Assembly (NCBI GenBank): GCA_030220185.1 | Contig: JASPKZ010001598.1 | Span: 1,694,501-1,758,500 of the forward strand | Direction: 5' to 3' | Source of the DNA: Diploptera punctata | Lineage: Eukaryota > Arthropoda > Insecta > Blattodea > Blaberidae | DNA: 64,000 bases | Shown here: piece after piece, positions 54,691 to 63,205 of the stretch | How the letters are laid out: each line of letters begins with the position of its first letter | Numbering within the stretch: position 1 is the stretch's first letter | The notes under the pieces: generated by a model | Told to the model about the DNA's origin: nothing | What the model saw: only the letters and a program-made list of their open reading frames with translations | Database searches by the model: none | Translations under genes and position numbers: made by a program

Positions 54691-54983
54691 TTCCTCATGG
54701 GCTAGTGGTCAGCGTTTCTGACTACAATTCATGAGGTCCCGGGTTCGATTCCCGGTCAAATCATAGGAATTTTTCCTTAAAGGAAATTATTCCTGTGGTT
54801 TCCCATGGTCTGGAATTTAGGTTAAGAACTCTCCTGGCGCTTCATCATCACCCATCATACCATCGGGGTAACGTACCTCCGCCTTCCAGGCGTCCCAACT
54901 TTAGAAGTGGGTTACAATTACGCTAATGACAGGAGAGAACACCAGAAATGTGCAAATGACAACCTGGGGCATTCAATAAAAAT
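54691..54983 (+). mobile_element. tRNA-derived SINE C, right member of an inverted pair
   Basis: Starts 'cctcatgggctagtggtcag', B box GGTTCGATTCCCGG, tail type B to 'acctggggcattcaataaa'. The two heads abut at 54,690/54,691, forming a ~600-bp inverted structure. Confidence 0.92.
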
Positions 54984-55189
54984 ATATAGTTTAATTAAAC
55001 AAATATTGCTGTACTTTTTTTGTGCTTCGGTTCCACGATGGGTGGAGAGATGGCCTTAATGATTTATTTTCAATTTATACACCACACCGGTAGACCACTT
55101 TACGCACATTAGGCTATGTTATTCTTGCATTGAGTTCAGAGAGAAGTAAAGTATGAATGTATTTTTATGTAGTGTAAAGTGTGTTATAT

Positions 55190-55525
55190 GAAGGATGATG
55201 ATGATGGAAAGGGGGAAGGTGAAGCCCGGTGCCGGCAAATAGCCTACCCCTGTCGAAAAGCACCAAGGGAGCCGCCGGCTTAATGTCCCCCATTGAGTGG
55301 ACAAATCGCTATCACATGCTTTGCCAACTTGTACATTGCAGAGGTATTTCAATTTTATACAGGAATCTGTTGAAGAATCTAGCAATTAAAAATTGTACAC
55401 CATCATCTCTCCTGGCCTCGAAATTTAAACTTTTACAATTGAAATTTTCAACGCTGCCAGGTATCGAACTCGAGCCCACAAGTCAGGAAGTAGGTATGCT
55501 ACCACGCTAGCCAGCACGGAGGACT
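55190..55525 (-). mobile_element. tRNA-derived SINE G
   Basis: Minus strand: 'ctagcgtggtagcataccta' (A-box-like), 'cgagttcgatacctggcagc' (B box), later 'ggcggctcccttggtgcttt', 'ggctatttgccggcaccggg', and an ATC-rich end. A fragmentary second copy flanks a LINE at 50,791-51,378. Confidence 0.75.
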
Positions 55526-55674
55526 TGAACTAGATATTATTAAATTTATAAAAATTAAAAACTTGGAATTGTTACGCAGTTTGTATAATAATTGAAATAG
55601 TATAGGAAAAGGCAGTCATTTTTTTATTGTAGTTGTGCACACATATAACTTAGGCCTCGAAGTTATATATAACT

Positions 55675-56036
55675 GGTCCACCGCTGTGGTCTCGGGGTAG
55701 CGTGCTGCCTTGTCACGCAGCGGGCCCGGGTTCGATCCCCGGTCGGGACAGTTTTTCTGGGTGAGGTTTTTATCGGGGTTTTTCCTCACCTGTAAGACAA
55801 ATGTCAGGAAAACTTTAAGGCCCAAACGGTCCCCGAAATCATATGACCATCGCAATCATCATCATTCATATTCATCTTAGGTTAAGCTTAGGATCAGGGA
55901 CTCTCCTGGCGCACCATTATCATCATCACCCATCATATAATCGGGGCAACGTAACCCCGCCCTTCCAGGCGCCCCAACCTCAGAAGTGGGTTACAAGTAC
56001 GCCATGCCAGGAGAGAAACCTGGGGCATTTGAAAAA
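55675..56036 (+). mobile_element. complete SINE, tail type B, with 13-bp target duplication
   Basis: The best-preserved type B copy: GTCCACCGCTGTGGTCTCGG, 'gtcacgcagcgggcccggg', TTCGATCCCCGGTCGGGACAG, body, ATCATC segment and tail to 'cctggggcatttgaaaaa'. A few bases before the tail end are missing relative to other copies. Flanked by AGTTATATATAAC near 55,661-55,673 and 56,040-56,052. Confidence 0.95.
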
Positions 56037-56062
56037 AAAAGTTATATATAACATAGTGGAAT

Positions 56063-56270
56063 GCAGGCTTTCACGGCCGGTAATCATGGTAGTAAAAGAT
56101 TCCGGGCTATGTGGCCGTGGTCTATAACTGGCGTTTCTGCCAGACGTTTCTCCCTCAACAGCTTCTAGCGCTCGCCACTGAAGATGCCCTCCGCAGTTGA
56201 GGGAGAAACGTCTGGCAGAAACGCCAGTTATAAACCACGGCCACATAGCCCGGAATCTTTTACTACCATA
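56063..56270 (+). mobile_element. palindromic Penelope-like unit (family P1)
   Basis: Inverted arms 56,086-56,159 and 56,196-56,269 (74 bp, one mismatch seen) carry 'tggtagtaaaagattccggg' 'ctatgtggccgtgg'..'taactggcgtttctgcc'. The spacer of 36 bp plus the right arm contains the hammerhead-like core annotated separately. The outer 'gcaggctttcacggccgg' is on the left side only. A diverged relative is at 57,405-57,556. I recall this sequence as widespread in arthropods; assigning it to Penelope-like elements is an inference. Confidence 0.65.
56174..56216 (+). ncRNA. hammerhead-ribozyme-like motif, family P1
   Basis: Order of elements: stem I strand GCCA (56,174-56,177); core CTGAAGA (56,178-56,184, fits CUGANGA); stem II T-(g)-CCCTC / GAGGG-A with a 7-nt loop; core GAAA (56,205-56,208); helix III ACGT, self-complementary, no loop; C at 56,212 as the H17 position; stem I strand TGGC (56,213-56,216). 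All invariant core bases are present. Deviations are a bulged G in stem II and a U-A first pair in place of G-C. A loopless helix III implies cleavage only as a dimer, as in retroelement hammerheads. Confidence 0.5.
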
Positions 56271-56289
56271 TATATAACATAGCCTATAT

Positions 56290-56522
56290 TTTAACGCCAC
56301 CGCATTGTTTTACATTTCTGACATGGCGGAATTAGAACCCACTTCTGAGGTTGGAGTGCACCATTACATTCCTTAAATCTAAACCTAACCTAGATTTTAG
56401 AGCACGGGCGACCGCGGGAATAATTTCCTTTAATGAAAAAATTTTTTTGTTCGACAGGAAATAGAACTCGGGGCCTCATAAGCTGTTATCAGAAGCTCTG
56501 GCCACTCAAGGCCATGAAGCTA
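56290..56522 (-). mobile_element. SINE C-like, heavily diverged
   Basis: Plus strand: 'taacgccaccgcattg', 'cccacttctgaggttgg', 'ggcctcataagctg', 'gaagctctggccactcaag'. The same order as SINE C inverted, with a degraded B box. Confidence 0.7.
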
Positions 56523-56539
56523 GACAGTAAGTTACACTA

Positions 56540-56842
56540 TTTTTTTTTGTCTAATGCCACCATGTTGTCTTTTATGACATGTGGCTTTCTCCCCTAGCAT
56601 TGGCATGATTGTAATCCATTTCTCAGGCTGGGGGACCTGGAAAGCGGAGTTACGTTACCCCGATATGATGGGTGATAAATGACAATGAAGCGCCAGGAGA
56701 GTTCTTAACCTTAATTCCAGACCATGGACAATCACAGGAATAATTTCGTTTAAGGAAAAAATCCTATGGTTTGACCAGGAATCGAACCCGGAACCTCATG
56801 AACAGTAGTTAGGAACGCTGACCACTAGTCCACGAGGCTGGT
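56540..56842 (-). mobile_element. tRNA-derived SINE C
   Basis: Minus strand: 'gaccagcctcgtggactagt', B box GGTTCGATTCCTGG, 'ccataggattttttccttaa', 'cgtaactccgctttccagg', ending 'ggtggcattagac'. Confidence 0.88.
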
Positions 56843-57404
56843 CAAATTTACATAAAATCAAAGTTTAAAAAAAAAAAACTAATATTTCCCTTTCAAATAC
56901 TACAAACAAAAAAATCATAGAAGCGGTGAATTAAAGTTAAAATTAGAGCATTTGTTAATTGTATAGTTGGAAAAAGAACTGAGGATCTATAGATTGATCG
57001 GACAACACTTTTGTGCAGATTGGGTAAGTTTATGTCTTCACCAGCAAATAAGCGTCTGTCGACTTGGATCAACTGTCTACTTCATCACAACGTGTCAACA
57101 AGAGGGAAGGTAACCATGGCAACAACACAAAATATACCTTCACCATATTAACACACCAATCTCAAGAAATTTGCAACTCATTCCAACATGAAATAAACAT
57201 GTTGAAAAATTAACAATTTACTTAATATGAAATTTGAATACATTAATTAGGCTACATATGGGTTAAGTTTGGTAATTTGTTGGGTTATTTCGTGATAAAA
57301 TATTTAATTTTCGCGAAGATAAAAGTACGATTAGAGCTACGTACAATTTCTATCCACTTGCAAGGTACATCATTCCTGAATATACGAAATAAACAATGAA
57401 GAAA
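56843..57404. other. unassigned stretch
   Basis: Nothing recognised. Confidence 0.4.
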
Positions 57405-57556
57405 GTGGTATATAACTGATATTTTTCCCTCAGCTACGGAGGAAGATACATGAAGATGCCCTCTATATCCGAGGGACAAACGTCTGGGAAAAACACCAGT
57501 TACGGACCACGGACTTTCTAATACGATTTCCGGCCGTGAAAGCCTGTATTCTACAA
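57405..57556 (+). mobile_element. Penelope-like unit P1, diverged copy
   Basis: 'atgaagatgccctc' .. 'gagggacaaacgtctgg', 'gttacggaccacgg', 'ttccggccgtgaaagcctg'. The stem II bases of the hammerhead-like motif are conserved, but the core has CTGAAGA to ATGAAGA and GAAA to CAAA, so this copy should be inactive. A shortened inverted left part ('ataactgatatttttccctc') precedes it. Confidence 0.65.
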
Positions 57557-58267
57557 TGAAGAAACTACCCGAATTTTTATTTACTTTTAAAAATATATTT
57601 TAAAAAGTGTTTAAAAAAATTTTAATTTTAAAACTTGTCACCATGTTACCTACAGTTACCCTAGTGTGTAAAAAACAACCGAAATTTAAGGGGACCCGGA
57701 ACGTCCTATACTTATAATGTTTAATGTAAGGAACATTTTCTCATGAACTATTAATCCTATCAAGTTGAAATTTTTATAGTGGAAAGGTTCATATATTTAC
57801 AGTCTTCTAGCATAAGGATTTATATAGATATGCATTTATATCAAAAATATATTATTTTTTTTCTTTACAAATATTTTCTTTCAGTTTTTTACACAGTATT
57901 TTGCAACCTAAATTCTTTAATTACTGAGCTATCACAACATCAATATGGTAAAAATTGTAAATGAGCACTATATTGAAGCCCTGAAAATTTCAGGTCTCCA
58001 GCTTTAATAGTTTAGAAGAAAATGTTCTTTATATATTGAAAAAAATGAATGCTAACTGTGGGAGAGAGTTGACAGCTCACGCCCACATTTTAAAGGGACG
58101 GGAAATATTTAAAACAAATAATAAACACACTTAGAAACAAGACACAGGCAAGATAATTATATAATATTAAAGAGGAATCTTTCTAGTATTTTAATTGATC
58201 CCCTTAAGGGGATAAGAGACCAAAACAAAACTTTTTTGTAAATACATTTCTGGTAAAAAAAATTAAT
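57557..58267. other. unassigned stretch
   Basis: AT-rich. A self-complementary CCCCTTAAGGGG lies at 58,201-58,212. No gene recognised. Confidence 0.4.
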
Positions 58268-58384
58268 ATATGGCTTACGGAACCTGCAGGTTCATTGTCA
58301 CATTCATTATATCCTTTCATTGGTCCCTATCCTCAGCAAACAGATCATACCTCTTTAGTAAGGTCTACCTTCAAATTGCATAAT
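58268..58384 (-). mobile_element. LINE family 1, very old 3' remnant
   Basis: 'cggaacctgcaggttcattg', 'ggtccctatcctcagc' align to the inverted family 1 3' end. Confidence 0.5.
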
Positions 58385-58508
58385 ATAGTTAGAGGTAGCT
58401 AGTCACGACAACACCACATTAGGACCAGCAGCATCAACCATCATACTGGATGTTGTAGCGAAGAGGGACCTGCTGAAGATGAAACGGATGTTCTGAAAGG
58501 CCTACAGG
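58385..58508 (+). mobile_element. Penelope-like unit P2, single copy
   Basis: 'aggaccagcagcatcaacca' 'tcatactggatgttgtagcg' 'aagagggacctgctgaagat', ending in the hammerhead-like motif at 58,469-58,508. It is the same unit that forms the palindrome at 63,002-63,205. It abuts the conserved-gene fragment at 58,509. Confidence 0.65.
58469..58508 (+). ncRNA. hammerhead-ribozyme-like motif, family P2
   Basis: Stem I strand CCTG; core CTGAAGA; a stem II region where AAC/GTT around GGAT can pair; core GAAA; helix III AGGCCT, fully self-complementary with no loop (its first A is the last A of GAAA); A as the H17 position; stem I strand CAGG. The layout is identical to P1 with different sequence, including compensated stem I and helix III. 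Stem II is weak in this copy. Confidence 0.45.
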
Positions 58509-58765
58509 CTGTTTGCCTTGATATCTCTTTTCCACAGCTGAAATATCCTGAGTTAGCTCAATAGGTTTTATTTTACAATGGACAATGGACAAATGGACGA
58601 AAAAAACTCTTATTAAAAATAGGCCTATTTATTTAAATCCATTAATTGAAATTGAAATAAAAAAAACTATGGGTGATAGAGAAATTCCGAATACATATTT
58701 GAAAAAACTGCATTAAGTACAACTATTAGTACTCATGAGACAAAAATCATGTTGACCAGCGTTAT
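58509..58765 (-). pseudogene. intron-exon fragment of the multi-copy conserved arthropod gene (second copy)
   Basis: On the minus strand it is collinear with 14,700-14,950: 'gctggtcaacatgatttttg', 'attcggaatttctctatca', 'aattaatggatttaaata', 'cgtccatttgtccattgtcc', then a splice-acceptor-like 'gatatttcag' before CTGTGGAAAAGAGATATCAA. It is cut off at the P2 unit after about 10 codons. Confidence 0.6.
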
Positions 58766-58807
58766 TGACAAAAATGGGGTGTATTATACGCCTACAGATT
58801 AAACTAT

Positions 58808-59100
58808 ACAGTAAAGTGATCCCACAAAGGCCATAGGAGACCCTTGGGGTAGTAAGAGGTTAAGGCTCCCACTTTTTCTAGACAATAGACACTTTATGTC
58901 AGCCGGGTTGTCAGATCTGCGTGACGGTCGCCTTTACCCCCAGAACAAGTGCATGGTACTCATTTCCATTAGAGGCTGAGTCGACACCAGGACCATGGTG
59001 CCACCAGGTTTGGGTCAGTTTAAAAATCCTGACCCCATCGGGACTTGAACCCTCAACCTTCCGGTTTGTAGCGGACTGTCTTAACCACTACGCTACGACA
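58808..59100 (-). mobile_element. tRNA-derived SINE F, single copy
   Basis: Minus strand: 'gtagcgtagtggttaagaca', B box GGTTCAAGTCCCG, 'gggtcaggatttttaaactg', 'agtgccgattg'-type end. Matches each unit of the dimer at 41,191-41,786. Confidence 0.92.
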
Positions 59101-59527
59101 AGTAGTCATATTTTTGAGATCACAGCCCAAATAACTGAACAAAAATAGACCGTAAATTTTGTTTCTAATTATTCAGGATTTCCCCTGAAAAAAAAAATTG
59201 TTTTGTTTCAGTTGAAGTAGCTGAATTCAAATGCCTAGGAGCAATAATTATCAAAAAAAATGAGGTGCAGAAAGAATGTACACATAGGCTCAACTCTGGG
59301 AAAGAATGCTATTATTCAATACAGGGACACTTGTCATCCCAATCTCTCTATAAAAAAAGTTAAACTAGATATGTATACAACTAGAATACTTCCAGTTATA
59401 TTATAGCATAGGGCAATGGATGTGAAATAAGGTGACAAAAGATTATGAATTTGAGAATAAAATTCTTAGGGAAATATTTGGACCAAAGTGAGACAAAAAG
59501 ACAAGTGAAATGGAGAAGATTATATAA

Positions 59528-60269
59528 GTGAACCTCAAACTCGATGCTATTCTTTTTGCAGACAATTTAGCTCTTCTGGCACTTTCCGAAAATGATTTGC
59601 AACGATCAATATATAATTTACAAAAAATAGGTGCCAAATTTAATATGGAAATATCAATTAACAAAACTAAAATTATGGCATTTCATGGGAAGGACCCCAT
59701 ACAAAGTAAAATCTGTCTCCAGAATAAAATTTTAGAGAGATCTAATGAATTTAAATACCTTGGATATTATCTCTCTATCTGGGATGAAAAGGATATCCCT
59801 GAAAAAGTTACTAGTTATAATAAAAGTTTGGGAATTATTATCAAGTTATGAAACCATCCCTTGTACAAAAAAACACCAGATTACGTTTATATAACACTTT
59901 GGCTAGAGCAGTGTTGACCTATGGTAGTGAAGCATGGACACTAAAAAGACAACATGAAAGCAGAATAACGGCTTGTGAAATGAGATTCATGCGCAGAACA
60001 GCGGGTTACACCAGATGGGATCGGAAAAGGAACACCGATATCTTAAAAGAATTGAAGACTACGCCAATTTTGGAATATATTAAACAGTACCAACTAAATT
60101 GGAAACACCATCTTGAAAGAATGAGTTCAAATCAGATCCCCAAAGCTGTTTATAATTATATACCAAGAGGACGAAGATCTCTGGGCCGTCCTATGAAACG
60201 CTGGAGGGGAAATTTTCTATAGGATCGTAACAGGCCTTGGCCTAATACTTAGAAGGAAGAAGAAGAAGA
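59528..60269 (+). mobile_element. LINE family 4 insertion, RT to 3' end
   Basis: 107- and 124-codon frames: LKLDAILFADNLALLALSEN, DLQRSIYNLQKIGAKFNMEI, SINKTKIMAFHGKDPIQSKI, FKYLGYYLSIWDEKDIPEKV, one frameshift near 59,850, LYNTLARAVLTYGSEAWTLK, CEMRFMRRTAGYTRWDRKRN, YIPRGRRSLGRPMKRWRGNF, then a GAA-repeat tail. The RT box is FADN. A GAACCT motif lies at both borders, consistent with a short duplication. Confidence 0.9.
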
Positions 60270-60324
60270 GTTAGAACCTACATGATCTTTATGAGAAAAA
60301 TTAAATATCATAAACTGCAATAGC

Positions 60325-60945
60325 ATTTAAAGGACATGATACCTTAAGAGCAAAAATAGTAATTGATAATAACATTTTAGAGCAAGTGAACAGTTTTAAA
60401 TATCTAGGCTTCAATTTATCATATGTTAAACTGAAGATATTAATGACAAAATAAAGAAATTTAATCTAATGTGTGGCACTATTAAAAGAACCCTTAAAAA
60501 CACAAGAAAAGAAACAAAAATTAAATTTTATAACGTAATGGCTGTTCCTGTAGATTGATGTATGCATCAGAATGTTGGTAGACGTTCACGAACACTAAAA
60601 GACAAGAATAAAGATTGGAAGCACAAATGATGATGTGATTTTAAGAAGAAATATAGCATGGACTATACTCTGCTGGATAGGAAAAGGAATGAAGATATAA
60701 GAAAGGAACTAAAGATTTTCACAAACTTACAGGACTTTTCCCCGAATAATTAAACAAAGGACACCAATAACATTGCCTAGAAATGCCAGAAACAGAAAAT
60801 TTCCAAATTTATTGCTTAAAATTAAATAACGGACGAGAAGAAAATGTTGGACGCCCACACAGAAGATGCCCCCCGTCTGAACAATTTTAACAATTCTAGC
60901 TTTCACGAAACCAGAACGAGCGAACAGGCTTAATCCCTGGATGAT
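60325..60945 (+). mobile_element. LINE family 5 insertion with ~10-bp target duplication
   Basis: 'gcatttaaaggacatgatac', 'gtgaacagttttaaatatc', KFNLMCGTIKRTLKNTRKET-like block, 'ggaatgaagatataagaaag', 'gaaaatgttggacgcccaca', ending 'gaacaggcttaatccctgga' 'tgatcatg'. ACTGCAATAG lies at both borders (about 60,316-60,325 and 60,953-60,962). Decayed. Confidence 0.85.
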
Positions 60946-61182
60946 CATGAGACTGCAATAGACAGGACAAGTGGCATGAAAGAGGGGCATGAAAATTTGT
61001 TATAGGAAGACCAGAGGAAAAGCATTCGGTAGGTAGATCAAGAATGAGGTGGGAGAATAACAATCAAGATTTGACGGTTATTTATACAGGGGATGATTGA
61101 AAAACATTAACTGAGGATAGGGATCAATGGAGTACTTTTGTCCCCAGCCACGAACCCCTAAGGATTCAACAGTGTCAATGAG

Positions 61183-61787
61183 ATTAATATAAAATTATAG
61201 AATATTCACCTGAAAGGTCCGTCTCCTCAACTTAATTATCATTTAACTGTAGCGCTTTCGGGACTTGTCCCATCATCGGCAGGATTCAAACTGGTGTTTC
61301 ACTGAAGATCTGGTAGAGGGGGTTGCATGTATTTGGTTCGTTTTCGTTTATCAGGCTGTCGTTGTGAGCTGCTTTCATGATTTCCATCTCTTCGAGTACG
61401 TTTATCTTCGCTGGATTATTTTCTCTGTGCATTACTGTTAGGGTGTTTTCAATATTTAACATGCGATGTCCTTCATGGATGACGTGTTTTGCATAGCTTG
61501 ATTTACCTTCTGCGTGAATGAAGTCTCGAAAATGTTCTTTGAATCTGATGTTAAAACTCCTGTTTGTCCTTCCTATATAAAATTTGTTGCAGTCCTTACA
61601 TGTCAGTTTATAAACTCCTTTGCTGTTGAAAATGTTATTTTCTTCAATGTTATTGTTTATTATGTTGTTTAATTTGTTATTGGTTCTGTATGCTATTTTT
61701 ACGTTTTTATCGGCTTTCTTTAGTGCATTGGCTAATTTTGTCGTTTCTTTTCCTGTGTATGTAAGTGTTATCCATGTTTTCTTGTTG
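61183..61787 (-). mobile_element. Penelope-like element 3' end, left arm (GIY-YIG domain)
   Basis: Minus strand: NKKTWITLTYTGKETTKLAN, ALKKADKNVKIAYRTNNKLN, GVYKLTCKDCNKFYIGRTNR, SFNIRFKEHFRDFIH, KHVIHEGHRMLNIENTLTV, PAKINVLEEMEIMKAA. YKLTC..C..FYIGRT...F..R..EH is the GIY-YIG nuclease pattern found at the C-terminus of Penelope-like retroelement proteins. Relative to the right arm one T is missing in a T-run near 61,290, shifting the last codons. The RT domain is absent. Confidence 0.9.
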
Positions 61788-62441
61788 TCAACAAGAAAAC
61801 ATGGATAACACTTACATACACAGGAAAAGAAACGACAAAATTAGCCAATGCACTAAAGAAAGCCGATAAAAACGTAAAAATAGCATACAGAACCAATAAC
61901 AAATTAAACAACATAATAAACAATAACATTGAAGAAAATAACATTTTCAACAGCAAAGGAGTTTATAAACTGACATGTAAGGACTGCAACAAATTTTATA
62001 TAGGAAGGACAAACAGGAGTTTTAACATCAGATTCAAAGAACATTTTCGAGACTTCATTCACGCAGAAGGTAAATCAAGCTATGCAAAACACGTCATCCA
62101 TGAAGGACATCGCATGTTAAATATTGAAAACACCCTAACAGTAATGCACAGAGAAAATAATCCAGCGAAGATAAACGTACTCGAAGAGATGGAAATCATG
62201 AAAGCAGCTCACAACGACAGCCTGATAAACGAAAACGAACCAAATACATGCAACCCCCTCTACCAGATCTTCAGTGAAACACCAGTTTTGAATCCTGCCG
62301 ATGATGGGACAAGTCCCGAAAGCGCTACAGTTAAATGATAATTAAGTTGAGGAGACGGACCTTTCAGGTGAATATTCTATAATTTTATATTAATTTTGAA
62401 TAAACCTCAACGGAACACATCATGAATCTTATAAAAGTTGA
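61186..62441. mobile_element. whole Penelope-like insertion defined by an 11-bp target duplication
   Basis: TCAATGAGATT occurs at 61,175-61,185 and 62,442-62,452. It brackets both arms plus a 47-bp single-copy tail after the right arm ('aataaacctcaacggaac' .. 'aaaagttga'). The site is the 3' end of the family 1 LINE. Both arms therefore arrived as one head-to-head molecule. Confidence 0.85.
61789..62394 (+). mobile_element. Penelope-like element 3' end, right arm (GIY-YIG domain, open frame)
   Basis: An inverted, almost identical copy of the left arm; the centre is a single T at 61,788 within GTTG-T-CAAC. The frame stays open from the centre to the stop after 'gcgctacagttaaa' at about 62,338: NKKTWITLTYTGKETTKLAN .. 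GVYKLTCKDCNKFYIGRTNR .. LYQIFSETPVLNPADDGTSP ESATVK. GIY-YIG residues Y, IGRT, R and the EH pair are present, so the nuclease fold could be intact. The RT part is missing upstream because the arm starts at the palindrome centre. Confidence 0.92.
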
Positions 62442-62452
62442 TCAATGAGATT

Positions 62453-62776
62453 GGGTGTGCAAAGAGAGATATATCTATTTAAGTTATATCTCTTTACACG
62501 CCAAGAATTCCAAAATCACGAACTATGTAAGATTAATTGTGAGGTTCGTCTGCCCAACACCAGAGGAAGAGAGATGCAAGACTTCCTTACAGTCAACTCA
62601 GAAGTCAGTTTTTTTTTGCTGAAAATGTTGGATAAGTCGGCCGAAACACGTTCCAGGCATCAGGGCAAAATATGAATGAGGGCAAATGAAATTATTGATT
62701 TTCCTTAGTCATGATACACTAAAAACATTGAGTGAATTGATTTGAATATCATTTCAGTCAATACGAATAAAATTCA
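62453..62776. other. unassigned stretch with a short hairpin
   Basis: 'aaagagagatatat' .. 'atatctcttt' at about 62,460-62,496 can fold. No gene recognised. Confidence 0.4.
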
Positions 62777-62995
62777 TTGTTAAAACCGTTGAGGTGGAGA
62801 GTCATACATGACTGCCTGAATAAACACCTACACAGACTTGGCATAACAGATTCACCTGAATGCCCTTTTTGCAATTTAAATGAAGATATGGAAAGAAACC
62901 ATCTCCTCCGTTGTCCAGCTTTTGTAGAAGAGATCAGCCTTTCTGTTATACATTGGAGTGCAAGAGAGTGAATGATTTCATTATCAAGTGCTCGA
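62777..62995 (+). mobile_element. LINE C-terminal zinc-knuckle fragment (jockey/I-like)
   Basis: Reads LKPLRWRVIHDCLNKHLHRL, GITDSPECPFCNLNEDMERN, HLLRCPAFVEEISLS, IHWSARE, then TGA, MISLSSARH and TAG. The CPFC..(H)xxRC pattern and final (Y)WSARERM..LSSARH form the extreme C-terminus of jockey-like ORF2 proteins as I recall them from cockroach/termite data. TGA stands where CGA (Arg) would complete RERM, consistent with decay of a CpG. Confidence 0.75.
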
Positions 62996-63001
62996 CATTA
63001 G

Positions 63002-63205
63002 AATCTTTATGCCTGTAGGCCTTTCAGAACAACCATTCCATCTTCAGCAGGTCCCTCTTTGCTACAACATCCAGTATGATGGTTGATGCTACTGGTCCTA
63101 ATGTGGTACATTAAGACCAGCAGCATCAACCATCATACTGGATGTTGTAGCGAAGAGGGACCTAGATGGAACGGATGTTCTGAAAGGCCTACAGGCATAA
63201 AGATT
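63002..63205. mobile_element. palindromic Penelope-like unit (family P2)
   Basis: Inverted arms 63,002-63,100 and 63,111-63,205 around a 10-bp centre. Each has 'aatctttatgcctgtaggcc' at its outer end and 'catcatactggatgttgtag' within. The left arm, read on the minus strand, keeps the full P2 hammerhead-like core (63,012-63,051). The right arm has lost five bases across the core (CCTAGATGG for CCTGCTGAAGATGG). Confidence 0.8.
63012..63051 (-). ncRNA. hammerhead-ribozyme-like motif, family P2, second copy
   Basis: Minus strand: CCTG-CTGAAGA-TGGAATGGTTGTTCT-GAAA-GGCCTA-CAGG. All core boxes are kept, helix III is AGGCCT, and stem I is CCTG/CAGG. Stem II is only partly paired (GGAA/GTTC-like). 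Confidence 0.42.

Larger units (their letters stand above)
59210..61182 (+). mobile_element. LINE family 1, old copy with two nested LINE insertions
   Basis: Three host blocks: 59,210-59,527 (GVVEVAEFK-like 'gaagtagctgaattcaaatg' to 'gaaatggagaagattatata'), 60,270-60,324 ('gaacctacatgatctttatg' to 'ataaactgcaat'), and 60,946-61,182 ('gacaggacaagtggcatg', 'gaggtgggagaataacaatc', 'caacagtgtcaatgag'). Removing the two inserts restores the family order. Numerous stops. Confidence 0.88.

Noticed and set aside
62618..62665. CTGAAAATG..GGCCGAAACACGTTCC as a hammerhead core
   Set aside because: Position G8 of the core is A, stem II does not pair, and stem I strands are not complementary.
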